Positions 49,178 through 58,377 of a stretch of 64,000 nt of DNA are shown here, one piece after another. This DNA is from Herminiimonas sp. CN (GTDB taxonomy: Bacteria > Pseudomonadota > Gammaproteobacteria > Burkholderiales > Burkholderiaceae_D). A program made the translations under genes and the position numbers. Under the pieces are notes generated by a model. It made no database searches. It saw only the letters and a program-made list of their open reading frames with translations, and had not been told where the DNA came from. Numbering within the stretch: the stretch's first letter is position 1; each line of letters begins with the position of its first letter. The DNA is taken from NCBI RefSeq assembly GCF_000622895.1, contig NZ_AVCC01000006.1, positions 1 through 64,000 on the forward strand. Direction: 5' to 3'.

Positions 49178-49984
49178 CTACTTGGCAGTGTACCGCACCC
49201 TGTATCCGATTGAGTAAGGAGCTGAACCATCTCCAGGCAATACATTGAACATCACATCACCAACCACCGGCGTCACACCTTTGTCATCACAAAGCGCCAA
49301 AGCTGGCCTTGCTTGTATCCACCACACATGACCCAAGCTTTGCAATACACCGAGATCCTTCACTCCGCCTTCAGCTTGGGTGATCGATTGAATATTAACT
49401 TGTGCATTGTCCTGCAGTACCCCATTGCGATTTTTCACGTTGATAATGAAAGTTTGATAATCGGTGCAGCTTTTGAGCGTTCCCATATCGACAACAAATT
49501 GGTCATCCGCCGCCGTAATAGTGCGATCGACTGCATTGTTGACACCGAGGCTAATCGTCCTGCTGTAATCGTAGCCGGTCAATTTGGTAGTTGCAGTAAT
49601 CTGCACCACCCCGGCAACATCGACCGATGCGGCAGAAACGGTGACTTGCGCTTCCCCGTCAGCATTTGTAATGACGGTTGACGGTGTAAAGCTCACTGCC
49701 GATGGGTTACTGGAAGAAATGGCGATTTCCCGACCGACCAAATTGTCGCAGGCATTGCCTCCAGTGCCGCAACTACCCGACAACTTGATCGTCATCCTTG
49801 TATTCACGCCGCCAAAAACAACCGTTGAACTATTGGTGGCAAGGCTGATGTCGTAGCGTGCCAAAGGCCCCGTTCCAGGGCTGCCGCCGCCACCGCCGCA
49901 AGCAGCAAGCATGATTGCCGCACATAATTCTGCAGCAATATTTCGGAATGCATGTTCCGAATTACCTTTCAGGCCAAATCTCAT
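49178..49984 (-). CDS. Predicted lipoprotein with Ig-like (Big-1 type) fold
   Basis: 268 residues from an ATG at 49984 with an AGGGA site. The N-terminus ends in a lipobox-like LAAC followed by GGGGGSPG, so it should be lipidated and exported. The body is rich in Ser, Thr, Val and Asn and reads like bacterial immunoglobulin-like domains: a first domain with [18 protein letters not shown] and a second with [21 protein letters not shown] do not recognise a named family. It lies immediately after pilQ, 32 bases away on the same strand, where most relatives have aroK directly. A link to the type IV pilus or cell surface is possible but unproven. Confidence 0.7.
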   Translation of the reverse strand: MRFGLKGNSEHAFRNIAAELCAAIMLAACGGGGGSPGTGPLARYDISLATNSSTVVFGGVNTRMTIKLSGSCGTGGNACDNLVGREIAISSSNPSAVSFTPSTVITNADGEAQVTVSAASVDVAGVVQITATTKLTGYDYSRTISLGVNNAVDRTITAADDQFVVDMGTLKSCTDYQTFIINVKNRNGVLQDNAQVNIQSITQAEGGVKDLGVLQSLGHVWWIQARPALALCDDKGVTPVVGDVMFNVLPGDGSAPYSIGYRVRYTAK

Positions 49985-50016
49985 TGTTATTCCCTGGCTA
50001 TTTTTAAAATTTTCAA

Positions 50017-52203
50017 TCAACGTGCTGTCAGGCGATCCGTCACGATTTTCGGCGTGATGAAAATCAACAACTCCGTCTTTTCGCTGGAACGACTCTTGTT
50101 CTTGAACAAATTGCCGACGATCGGAATATCGCCCAGCAGCGGCACCTGTGTCACATCGTCGCGATCCTCCTGGGTATAGATGCCGCCGAGCACCACGGTG
50201 CCGCCATTTTCGACCAGGACATTCGTTTTTACATGCTTGGTGTTGATCGCGAAGTTGCCGCCGACAGGAGCGCCGCGGCTGTTTTTGGTGACGTCGACAT
50301 CGAGAATGATGTTGCCATCCGGCGTGATCTGCGGCGTTACTTCCAGTTTCAGGTTGGCTTTTTTAAACGAAACCGAGGTCGCGCCGCTGCTGGTCGCCTC
50401 CTGATACGGAATTTCCTCGCCCTGCTCGATCAGCGCAGCCTGCTGATCGGCTGTCACAACGCGCGGACTGGAAATGATCTTGCCCTTGCCGTCAGCCTCC
50501 AATGCCGAAATTTCCAGATTCAAAAAACGGTTGGCGGCAGCCGAAAACAGGCTGAGCGCGAGGCTCCCGGGATCAAGGCCATTAATTTTACCGGCCGGCA
50601 AATTAATGGATTGCGAATTAGGAATATAGCTACCATCAGTCACCTTGGCTTGGCCGGTCTGCTCACCCACTCCAAGATAATTCCCAGTAAAAGCCAGGCG
50701 ATTATTACCGCCAACCGAATAACCGGAGTCGCCGCCACGCATCGTGCGCAGATCCGCGAAACCAAGCTTGACGCCGAGATTCTTGCTGAAACCGTCGGTG
50801 GCCTCGACCATGCGCGCTTCAATCAGCACTTGGCGGGTTGCAATGTCGATCTTCTGGATCAATTTGCGAATATCGTCGAGCTTGGATGCAATATCGGTGA
50901 CGAACAATTGATTGGTGCGCGGGTCGATGACGGCGCTGCCGCGTTTCGACAGAATCCGATTTTTGCTGTCGGCGGCGCCATCCAGCCCGAAAACCAGCTT
51001 GAATGCGTCTGCCTTCTGGTAATTCAACTGGAAGGATTCCGAGCGCAATGGTTCCAGTTCGGTGATTTGCGCCTTTTGCTCCAGTTCCAGTTTTTCCTTG
51101 GTCAGCAATTCATCCTTGGGCGCGATCCAGAGCACGCTGCCGTTCTTGCGCATGTCCAGGCCCTTGGCTTGCATCACGATATCGAGTGCCTGGTCCCACG
51201 GCACATCCTTCAGCCTGAGGGTGAGATTGCCGTTGACGCTGTCGCTGGTGATGATGTTAAGGCCGGTAAAGTCGGCTATCACTTGCAGCACCGACCGCAC
51301 CTCGACGTTCTGGAAGTTAAGCGACAGCTTTTCACCGCGGTAGCCTTGCGTTCCTTGCGTGAGCTTGTTCGGGTCTTCCTTGATCGGCCTGACTTCGATC
51401 ACCAGTTGCGATTCGCTCTGGTAGGCGCTGTGCTCCCACAGCCCCTTGGGCTCGATCGTCATGCGCACATTGCTGCCCTGCGGCAGCGTCGTGATGGTTT
51501 GCACCGGAGAGCCGAAATCGGCTACGTCCATCCGGCGCCGCAGCACTTCCGGCAAACTGGCTTTCAGAAAATCGACCACGATCGTCTGCCCCTGCTGGCG
51601 CACATCGACGCCAATCTGGCTGTTCGGCAAATCGACGATGATGCGCCCTTCTCCGCCTGCACCGCGGCGAAAATCAATGTCTTTGATTTCTTGCTTGCCG
51701 GCCACCGCCGGTGCCGCGACCGGCAGGCCGGATGCGCCTACCGGGGTTGCAATACCGCCGGAACCGTCAATCGTCACGATCACCATATTGCCTTCGATTA
51801 CGGTAGCGTAATTCAAGGGCCGCTTCAGATTGAATACCAGACGCGAACGCTGCGCTGCCTGCACCAGGTTGACATTGGTGACATCGCCCAGATTGATGTC
51901 CTGCGCCGACTTGCCGGTGGCATTGCTCACACCCGGGAAATCGAGCGCAATGCGGGCCGGACTGGTGATCGCAAAGCCGAGCGGCGCTTTGCTGACCGGT
52001 TTTTTAAGCGTCACCTTGACGATCACGTTCGCGCCTTGCTGATTGGCTACGATCGCCTCGATCGTATTATTGGCTGGCTCCTGCGCCAGCGCGAAACTGC
52101 CCACCAGAGACAGGCAGAGTGCCATCGATCCCCATGCTGCCCGCTTGACCGTTGCGAGTACCGTCAGGCCCAAGCTTTTATCGTGTTTTTTTAGCGCATT
52201 CAT
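50017..52203 (-). CDS. pilQ: Type IV pilus secretin PilQ
   Basis: 728 residues. A signal peptide (ALCLSLVGSFALAQ) leads to AMIN-type peptidoglycan-binding domains (about 45-230), a secretin N-terminal domain starting LSLNFQNVEVRSVLQVIADF, and the secretin core with GNLFKNKSRSSEKTELLIFITPKIV at the end. It forms the outer-membrane ring through which the pilus passes. The ATG at 52203 has AGGGAA upstream and overlaps the pilP stop by one base. Confidence 0.95.
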   Translation of the reverse strand: MNALKKHDKSLGLTVLATVKRAAWGSMALCLSLVGSFALAQEPANNTIEAIVANQQGANVIVKVTLKKPVSKAPLGFAITSPARIALDFPGVSNATGKSAQDINLGDVTNVNLVQAAQRSRLVFNLKRPLNYATVIEGNMVIVTIDGSGGIATPVGASGLPVAAPAVAGKQEIKDIDFRRGAGGEGRIIVDLPNSQIGVDVRQQGQTIVVDFLKASLPEVLRRRMDVADFGSPVQTITTLPQGSNVRMTIEPKGLWEHSAYQSESQLVIEVRPIKEDPNKLTQGTQGYRGEKLSLNFQNVEVRSVLQVIADFTGLNIITSDSVNGNLTLRLKDVPWDQALDIVMQAKGLDMRKNGSVLWIAPKDELLTKEKLELEQKAQITELEPLRSESFQLNYQKADAFKLVFGLDGAADSKNRILSKRGSAVIDPRTNQLFVTDIASKLDDIRKLIQKIDIATRQVLIEARMVEATDGFSKNLGVKLGFADLRTMRGGDSGYSVGGNNRLAFTGNYLGVGEQTGQAKVTDGSYIPNSQSINLPAGKINGLDPGSLALSLFSAAANRFLNLEISALEADGKGKIISSPRVVTADQQAALIEQGEEIPYQEATSSGATSVSFKKANLKLEVTPQITPDGNIILDVDVTKNSRGAPVGGNFAINTKHVKTNVLVENGGTVVLGGIYTQEDRDDVTQVPLLGDIPIVGNLFKNKSRSSEKTELLIFITPKIVTDRLTAR

Positions 52204-52742
52204 TATTTGTTCCCTTGCAACTCTAGCTTGGCTTGGCGCTCGGTCCACTCGCCGGACGCATCTTGTACGAGTTCCTTGAGCTCCACTTCGGTTTCGCTCA
52301 CTTTGGTCACCACGCCGAAATTCTGCCCGACATAATTGCCGACCTTGATCTGGAACACCGCTTTATCAACCTGCAATAGCGCATAACTGAGGCCGGGTTT
52401 TTGCAAAGTTCCAACCATTTTCACCGTATCCAGCGGGTAGTCTTCCAACACCTCCCGGCGCCGGTCGAGATTCGGCTTGAGCGCGCCGCTGGATTTGGCC
52501 TGCATTTTCGCCAGCGCCACGGAAAGCTTGATTGGATTGTAAGGATCGACCGCATCGGCGCCGCCGTAGACAAACGGAGTGAATTTCTTGGGTTCGTCAA
52601 TTTTCAAAGTGACGATTTTAGTTTCGCGCTTGACATCGCTCATCCATTGCGCGACTTCCTGTTGATCGTTGCCGCCGCACCCGCCCAGATTGGCCAGCAG
52701 CAGTGCTGGCGGCAGGCACTTGAGCCATCGGGAACGCATCAT
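52203..52742 (-). CDS. pilP: Type IV pilus lipoprotein PilP
   Basis: 179 residues with a lipobox (LLLANLGGC) near residue 22 and the C-terminal PilP beta-domain, including VYGGADAVDPYNPIKL and LSYALLQVDKAVFQIKVGNYVGQNFG. It connects the inner-membrane PilMNO complex to the PilQ secretin. The start overlaps the pilO stop. Confidence 0.95.
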   Translation of the reverse strand: MMRSRWLKCLPPALLLANLGGCGGNDQQEVAQWMSDVKRETKIVTLKIDEPKKFTPFVYGGADAVDPYNPIKLSVALAKMQAKSSGALKPNLDRRREVLEDYPLDTVKMVGTLQKPGLSYALLQVDKAVFQIKVGNYVGQNFGVVTKVSETEVELKELVQDASGEWTERQAKLELQGNK

Positions 52743-53395
52743 TTTTTGCCACCCTTCTTGTCGGCAGCCAGCTTGCGCTGGGCCGCAACCTCTTCCGGAT
52801 CCAGGTAACGAAACGTCTTGGCGATCGCTTCCAGGCTCAATGCGCCATCCTTGCCGGCAACCAGGTTCATGTTGTTGAGCGTGACAATGCGCGGCAAATT
52901 GGCGATGTCGCTGGTGAACGCACCGACAGCGTGATAACTGCCGGCGACCTTGATATTGATCGGCAGTTCGGCATAGTAGTCCTTGACTGCCACCTGTCCC
53001 GGCTTGAATAGTTCGAATTGCAGGCCGCGCCCAATACCGGCCTGGTTGATATCGGACAGCAGCGCATCCATCTCAGCCTTGTTCGGCAATTGCTTTTCCA
53101 GAGTGGCCACATAATGGCCCACCTGCTCTTTTTGTTTGCGCAAACCGTCCAGATTCATCGCCTGCGCGATCTTGCTGCGGTATTCCTCCCGGAGCTTTTG
53201 CTCCTGCTGCACTCCGGCATCCAGCGCTGCAATCTGGTCGCTCCAGTAAAAATACCAACCCAGCACCAGTACTGCAAACAGGACCCCGAACGCGCACAGC
53301 AGGCGCGGCGCAAGCGGCCACTGGCCTGGCTGCCGCCCGTCCAAGCCGCGGAACTGTACGGCGAGTGAATCGATCACCCGTTTCAAATCTGCCAT
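52739..53395 (-). CDS. pilO: Type IV pilus assembly protein PilO
   Basis: 218 residues: a short cytoplasmic N-terminus, one membrane helix (LLCAFGVLFAVLVLGWYFYW), a coiled coil (about 60-105) and a ferredoxin-like periplasmic domain with AELPINIKVAGSYHAVGAFT. It forms heterodimers with PilN in the alignment complex. It follows pilN by 21 bases. Confidence 0.94.
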   Translation of the reverse strand: MADLKRVIDSLAVQFRGLDGRQPGQWPLAPRLLCAFGVLFAVLVLGWYFYWSDQIAALDAGVQQEQKLREEYRSKIAQAMNLDGLRKQKEQVGHYVATLEKQLPNKAEMDALLSDINQAGIGRGLQFELFKPGQVAVKDYYAELPINIKVAGSYHAVGAFTSDIANLPRIVTLNNMNLVAGKDGALSLEAIAKTFRYLDPEEVAAQRKLAADKKGGKK

Positions 53396-53416
53396 GACAC
53401 GCCTCTCGCTGTATTG

Positions 53417-54022
53417 TCAGGGTTTGGTAGGTGAGACGCTGGCAACTGCTGCCTGCTCTTTGTCGCGCGGGCGCTTGATGCCGACGTTGACAGTGAAGTC
53501 AAAAACTTTTTTGGCGTCTTTGCCCTGCCCGAGGCTGGTGGAGCGGATTTCAATCAACTCGGGCAAATTGAGCCACGAAGAGTTGTTGCTGAGATTGCGC
53601 AAAAATTCCGAAACCCGCTCATTCGATTGCGCATAGCCATTCATGACCACACGCTGGCCATCCTGCTTGAACGCATGCAAATAGACGCCTTCGGGAGTTT
53701 GCCTGACCAGTTCATCCATCAGGTAGACCGGCTGGTTGCGGTCTCCCTGCAAGTCCTCTACTGCTTGCTGCCGCGCCTTCAACGCCTCGATCTCCTGTTT
53801 CAGCATCGAGATTTCCTTGATCTGCGTATCGAGCTTGGCATTTTCGGTCTTGATGAAGTTATTCCGCTGTTCCTGGGCGGAGATTTTATTGCCAATGCCA
53901 AAGCCCACCAGGATCACCACCAGCGCCGCTACAGTGCCGGCCAAACCCAGCATTGCGTAAAATTCGCTCTGGCGTTTTTTGCGTTCTTCTTCACGGTGCG
54001 GCAGCAGGTTGATCTTGATCAT
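53417..54022 (-). CDS. pilN: Type IV pilus assembly protein PilN
   Basis: 201 residues. The conserved cytoplasmic motif INLLPHREEERKKRQ at the N-terminus binds PilM; one membrane helix (about 21-45) and a coiled coil with periplasmic domain follow. The ATG at 54022 overlaps the pilM stop (ATGA), so the longer frame reaching 54052 is not used. Confidence 0.94.
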   Translation of the reverse strand: MIKINLLPHREEERKKRQSEFYAMLGLAGTVAALVVILVGFGIGNKISAQEQRNNFIKTENAKLDTQIKEISMLKQEIEALKARQQAVEDLQGDRNQPVYLMDELVRQTPEGVYLHAFKQDGQRVVMNGYAQSNERVSEFLRNLSNNSSWLNLPELIEIRSTSLGQGKDAKKVFDFTVNVGIKRPRDKEQAAVASVSPTKP

Positions 54023-55101
54023 GAATCGAACCTCCGCAGCGCCAGGCCGCAAGCGACCAGATAGGCGGGCGCGTCGATGCGCAATTGCTTTTCACGGACC
54101 CCCTCGCCCAGTTTCATGCCGCCAAAAGGGTTGACGACCGCGCTTGCAATTTTGGTCCTGCTGGCGACGATGTCGACCAGATCGGGGATGATCGCGCAGC
54201 CTCCGGCCAGGAACAACCGGTCGATGCGGGCGTGTGGCGTCGAAGTGAAAAAGAACTGTATCGCCCGGGTGATCTCCTGCGCAGCGCTCTCCAGAAAGGG
54301 TGTCAGTAATTCAGCCCCATAGTTGTCGGGCAAATTGCCGGCCTTTTTCTTGATCTCCGCCTCTTCAAAGGTCAAGCCATAGGTTCGCACGATATCCTGG
54401 GTCAGCTGATTGCCGCCGAACGGCTGCTCGCGCTCATAAATCACCTGGCCATCCAGCATCACCGAGATATGCGTGAGTTGGGTCCCGATCCGGAACAAGG
54501 CGATGATTTGCCCCTTGCCGGCCTTGGGCAGCGCAGCATTGATGCGCTCCAGCGCGGCGCGGGCCGCATACGATTCGATGTCCATGACGACCGGTTTCAA
54601 GCCAGCCGACTCGGCAACCGCGACCCGGTCCTCCACCTTATCCTTACGCGAAGCGGCTAGCAAGACATCGACATCATCGGGCGAACTGCCGGATGGTCCG
54701 ATCACGTCGAAATCGAGGCTGACTTCGTCCAGTGCAAACGGAATATACTGGCTGGCTTCCGACTCGACCTGCACCTCCAGTTCCAGTTCCGACATTCCTG
54801 CCGGCAAGACGATCTTCTTGGTGATGACCGAGGCCGTCGGCATTCCCAGCGCAACATTTTTTGCGCGGGTGCCGCTTTTTTTCCAGATGCGGCGCACCGC
54901 TTCGGCAACCTGCTCGATATTTTCAATGTTGCCGTCCACGACGGCGCCGCGCGGCAAGACTTCGAACGCGTAGCGCTCCAATCGCAATTCGTTCTTGCCC
55001 CCGTCCGACAACTCAACCAGCTTCACCCCTGAAGTACTGATGTCCAGGCCTATCAAAGGCGGATTCCTGGTACCGAATAACGATCTGATTGCAATAGCCA
55101 A
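54019..55101 (-). CDS. pilM: Type IV pilus assembly protein PilM
   Basis: About 360 residues, an actin-like ATPase of the cytoplasmic pilus complex: LIGLDISTSGVKLVELS at the start (phosphate-1 motif), VALGMPTASVITKKI in the middle and LFLAGGCAIIPDLVDIV near the end. A TTG at 55101 is chosen as the start because AAGGGGG lies six bases before it; a GTG at 55143 would add 14 residues. Neither is certain. Confidence 0.92.
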   Translation of the reverse strand: MAIAIRSLFGTRNPPLIGLDISTSGVKLVELSDGGKNELRLERYAFEVLPRGAVVDGNIENIEQVAEAVRRIWKKSGTRAKNVALGMPTASVITKKIVLPAGMSELELEVQVESEASQYIPFALDEVSLDFDVIGPSGSSPDDVDVLLAASRKDKVEDRVAVAESAGLKPVVMDIESYAARAALERINAALPKAGKGQIIALFRIGTQLTHISVMLDGQVIYEREQPFGGNQLTQDIVRTYGLTFEEAEIKKKAGNLPDNYGAELLTPFLESAAQEITRAIQFFFTSTPHARIDRLFLAGGCAIIPDLVDIVASRTKIASAVVNPFGGMKLGEGVREKQLRIDAPAYLVACGLALRRFDS

Positions 55102-55435
55102 AAACAGCCCCCTTAAAGGTGACGCACCGTGTGAACGCAACACCGAATCGACTGTCCAATTTGCCGGGCAGTAGTAAAAAACCCGAGTTTATTTTTCTTT
55201 TAAAACCGTAGCTTGGGTAAAACTTATTCAAGATCACTTTAAATCCTAGCAACAAGCGCCAGAACGTGTAAAGAACTTTCCGTCAGGACACGAAATCGCC
55301 GTTGCCAAAATCCGACTTTGCCGGCAGCGGTTATGAACCGGCAGACTATGCGGCTGCTCCCTTGCATTCGCGGAAGAGGCGATGTGCGGCTGCCGCTATA
55401 ATATCGCCGACAATGACTCCACCCAGACCCCACGC
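55102..55435. other. Divergent promoter region of pilM and mrcA
   Basis: About 330 bases without a gene between the pilus operon (minus) and the penicillin-binding protein (plus). TATAAT at 55397-55402 is a perfect -10 box for mrcA, with the start codon about 33 bases further on; no good -35 is seen. The part nearer pilM is AT-rich and may hold its promoter, which I could not place. Confidence 0.5.
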
Positions 55436-57781
55436 ATGACAACCAACGACGCTGCAAAATCCACAAAGAAATTACCCTCCGGCTCGCTCGGCTTGATTGC
55501 CCGGATCATGATCGGCGCAACGGGGCTGGCATTGGGCTTGGCGCTGGTCGGTCTGCTGGTGCTCGGCATTGCGCTGGCACTGGCGTACCCGAATTTGCCG
55601 GCGCTGGATGCGCTGACAGTGTACCGGCCAAAGATGCCCTTGCGCGTCTTTTCTGCGGACAATGTTCTGATTGGCGAATTCGGCGAAGAGCGCCGCAGCA
55701 TGGTGCACATCAGGGATATTCCGGATGTGATGAAAAAAGCGGTGCTGGCGATTGAGGATGACCGCTTTTACGAGCATGGCGGCGTCGATTACCAGGGCAT
55801 CCTGCGTGCCGCTGTTCACAACCTGGGCGGCGGCGCCAGGCAGGGCGCCTCCACCATTACCCAACAAGTGGCGCGCAACTTCTTCTTATCCAGCGAACAA
55901 ACCTTCAAGCGCAAGGTGTACGAAGCGCTGCTGGCCTGGAAAATCGAACAAAACCTGTCGAAAGACCAGATTCTCGAGGTATACATGAACCAGATTTATC
56001 TGGGACAGCGCGCCTACGGCTTTGCCTCGGCGGCCCAGATTTATTTCGGCAAGAGACTGCAGGACGTCACCACGGCAGAGGCTGCCATGCTGGCCGGGCT
56101 GCCGAAAGCCCCTTCGGCCAACAATCCGGTCGTCAACCCCAAACGGGCCAAGGCCCGTCAGCAATATATCCTGACCAGGATGCACCAGCTCGGCTACATC
56201 AACGACGCGCAACTGGAGCAGGCAAAGAACGAAACCCTGCATATCAAGAGCTATAGCAATGAATTCGGCATGCATGCCGAATACGTGGCCGAGATGGCCA
56301 GGCAGCTGGTCTATGAGCAGTACAAGGAAGACACCTATACCCGCGGCCTCAATGTATACACCACGATCCGCAAGGCCGATCAGGATGCGGCCTATCTGTC
56401 GCTGCGCCACGGCGTGATGGATTACGAGAAGCGTCATGGCTATCGCGGCCCGGAAGGCTTCATGGAAATCCCGTCGAACAAGGCCGAAGCCGACGATGCG
56501 ATCGAAAAAAACCTGGCCGACTATTCCGATAGCGACGACTTGGTGGCCGCAGTCGTGCTCGACGCCTCCCCGCAAAAAATCCATGCAGTGCTGTCTTCCG
56601 GCGAAGAAATCAATATTACCGGCAGCGGGCTGAGTCTTGCCAATAGCTGGCTCTCCAGCAAGGCAGCGCCGGCGCAACGCATCAAGCGCGGCGCGGTGAT
56701 CCGCGTGACGCAGGACAGCAAGGGCTGGAGCATCACGCACATGCCGGAAGTGGCGGCGGCCTTCGTCTCGGCCAGCACCGAAGACGGCGCCATCCGCGCG
56801 CTGGTCGGCGGTTTCGACTACAACCGCAACAAATTCAATCATGTCACCCAAGCCTGGCGCCAGCCCGGCTCATCGTTCAAGCCTTTCATTTATTCCGCCT
56901 CGCTGGAAAAGGGCATGTCGCCGGCTACCATCATCAACGATGCGCCGATCACTTTCGGCGGCGGCCTGACCGGCGGGCAGGCGTGGGAACCGAAGAACTA
57001 TGACGGCAAATACGATGGCCCGATGACGATGCGCAAGGGCTTGACCAAATCAAAAAACATGATTTCGGTGCGCATCCTGAACAAGATCGGCGCCAAGTAC
57101 GGGCAGGAGTACTCGACCCGGTTCGGTTTCGATGCCGACAAGAATCCCCCTTACCTGACGCTTTCGCTGGGCGCCGGCGCGGTCACTCCGCTGCAGATGG
57201 CCGGCGCTTATTCGGTATTTGCCAACGGCGGCTACAAGGTCAGCCCTTACATCATCTCGAAAATCACTGATATCGACGGCAACATTTTGTCGCAGGTCGC
57301 ACCCGACAAGGCCGGCAACGAAAGCAATCGCGTGATTGACGAGCGCAATGCGTTCCTGATGGACAGCATGCTCAAGGATGTGGTCAGATACGGCACCGCC
57401 ACCAAAGCACTGGTACTGAAGCGCCCGGATCTGGCCGGCAAGACCGGCACCACCAACGATTCGATCGATGCCTGGTTCGCCGGTTACCAGCCGAAACTGG
57501 TCGGCATCGCCTGGATGGGTTTTGACAAACCCAGGAATCTGGGCAACAAGGAAACCGGCGGCGGCCTGGCGCTGCCGATCTGGATCGGCTACATGCAAAA
57601 GGTCATCAATACCTTGCCGGTGGAAGAGCGCCCGGTGCCGAATGGCATCATCGCCGCCAACGGCGATTATTACTATGCCGAAAATCCGCCCGGTACCGGT
57701 GTCCAGAGTCTGGGGCTGGACGGCGCCGGCACTCCGGCCGACGAGAAGTCCGGCAACGAAGTCAAGAACGAACTGTTCTGA
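55436..57781 (+). CDS. mrcA: Penicillin-binding protein 1A
   Basis: 781 residues. After a cytoplasmic tail and one membrane helix (LALGLALVGLLVLGIALALA), the glycosyltransferase domain shows IEDDRFYEHGGVDYQGI and QGASTITQQVARNFFL, and the transpeptidase domain shows SSFK (with the acylated Ser), SKN and KTGTTN. It polymerises and crosslinks peptidoglycan. ATG 55436 is chosen because an earlier ATG lies upstream of the likely promoter. Confidence 0.95.
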   Translation: MTTNDAAKSTKKLPSGSLGLIARIMIGATGLALGLALVGLLVLGIALALAYPNLPALDALTVYRPKMPLRVFSADNVLIGEFGEERRSMVHIRDIPDVMKKAVLAIEDDRFYEHGGVDYQGILRAAVHNLGGGARQGASTITQQVARNFFLSSEQTFKRKVYEALLAWKIEQNLSKDQILEVYMNQIYLGQRAYGFASAAQIYFGKRLQDVTTAEAAMLAGLPKAPSANNPVVNPKRAKARQQYILTRMHQLGYINDAQLEQAKNETLHIKSYSNEFGMHAEYVAEMARQLVYEQYKEDTYTRGLNVYTTIRKADQDAAYLSLRHGVMDYEKRHGYRGPEGFMEIPSNKAEADDAIEKNLADYSDSDDLVAAVVLDASPQKIHAVLSSGEEINITGSGLSLANSWLSSKAAPAQRIKRGAVIRVTQDSKGWSITHMPEVAAAFVSASTEDGAIRALVGGFDYNRNKFNHVTQAWRQPGSSFKPFIYSASLEKGMSPATIINDAPITFGGGLTGGQAWEPKNYDGKYDGPMTMRKGLTKSKNMISVRILNKIGAKYGQEYSTRFGFDADKNPPYLTLSLGAGAVTPLQMAGAYSVFANGGYKVSPYIISKITDIDGNILSQVAPDKAGNESNRVIDERNAFLMDSMLKDVVRYGTATKALVLKRPDLAGKTGTTNDSIDAWFAGYQPKLVGIAWMGFDKPRNLGNKETGGGLALPIWIGYMQKVINTLPVEERPVPNGIIAANGDYYYAENPPGTGVQSLGLDGAGTPADEKSGNEVKNELF

Positions 57782-57787
57782 CCTGAT

Positions 57788-58123
57788 TCAGAATCCGTCC
57801 AGCGCCACACTCACGCCGCCCTGCTCGCCCACCATGCGCGCCAAGGCGGCGCTCAGTTCCGAGCTGTCGCGGGTATTGATCCAGCGCGCGCCATCGCGCT
57901 TGTAATGGAATCCGCCCGACTTCGCCGCAACCCACATCTCCTGCATCGGCGCCTGGCTATTGACGATGATTTTGGAACCGTTGTCGATGAATTCGATTTC
58001 CAGCACGTTGCCGCTGCGGCTGCATTCCAGATCCAGATCGCCGGACTCGGCAGCGCGCTCCAGCGCAGTTTCGATGGCACCCAGGGTTGCGTCGGCCAAC
58101 GCCAAGAATTCCGATTCCGTCAT
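57788..58123 (-). CDS. cyaY: Frataxin-like iron-binding protein CyaY
   Basis: 111 residues with the frataxin fold: acidic first helix (MTESEFLALADATLGAIE), DLECSRSGNVLEIEF and the strand NGSKIIVNSQAPMQEMWVAA. It binds iron and tunes Fe-S cluster assembly on IscS/IscU. It converges with mrcA (6-base gap) and diverges from the lptM-lysA pair, the common proteobacterial order. Confidence 0.94.
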   Translation of the reverse strand: MTESEFLALADATLGAIETALERAAESGDLDLECSRSGNVLEIEFIDNGSKIIVNSQAPMQEMWVAAKSGGFHYKRDGARWINTRDSSELSAALARMVGEQGGVSVALDGF

Positions 58124-58162
58124 GCTACACTCCGATTCGTTGATGTAACCGTGATTCTAATC

Positions 58163-58366
58163 GTGAACTCCTTTTTCAGTTTGCCGCGCTGCGCCGCCAT
58201 TGCAGTCTTTGCCACCCTGATCGGCCTGCTGGCCGCTTGCGGCCAAAAAGGGCCGCTCTATCTGCAGACCAAGCCGACGTCCGCGTCTGCCGCAAATCCG
58301 GCTGCAACCCCGACCCCTGCTGCAACCGGCGCACCCGCCGGCATACCGCTCCCTGCCACCAAATAA
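58163..58366 (+). CDS. lptM: Small lipoprotein LptM (YifL-like)
   Basis: About 67 residues. A short signal peptide ends in a lipobox, GLLAACGQKGPLYL, which is the hallmark of LptM/YifL. In E. coli LptM helps the LptD/LptE translocon mature. A Pro/Ala/Thr-rich tail follows. No ATG is in position; GTG at 58163 is chosen, but GTG at 58151 would also work. It lies 11 bases before lysA, as usual. Confidence 0.85.
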   Translation: MNSFFSLPRCAAIAVFATLIGLLAACGQKGPLYLQTKPTSASAANPAATPTPAATGAPAGIPLPATK

Positions 58367-58377
58367 TCTTACTCTCC

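Noticed and set aside
50233-52194. A 653-codon plus-strand frame across pilQ
   Set aside because: It lies wholly antisense to pilQ, which has signal peptide, AMIN and secretin domains and coupled start and stop codons.
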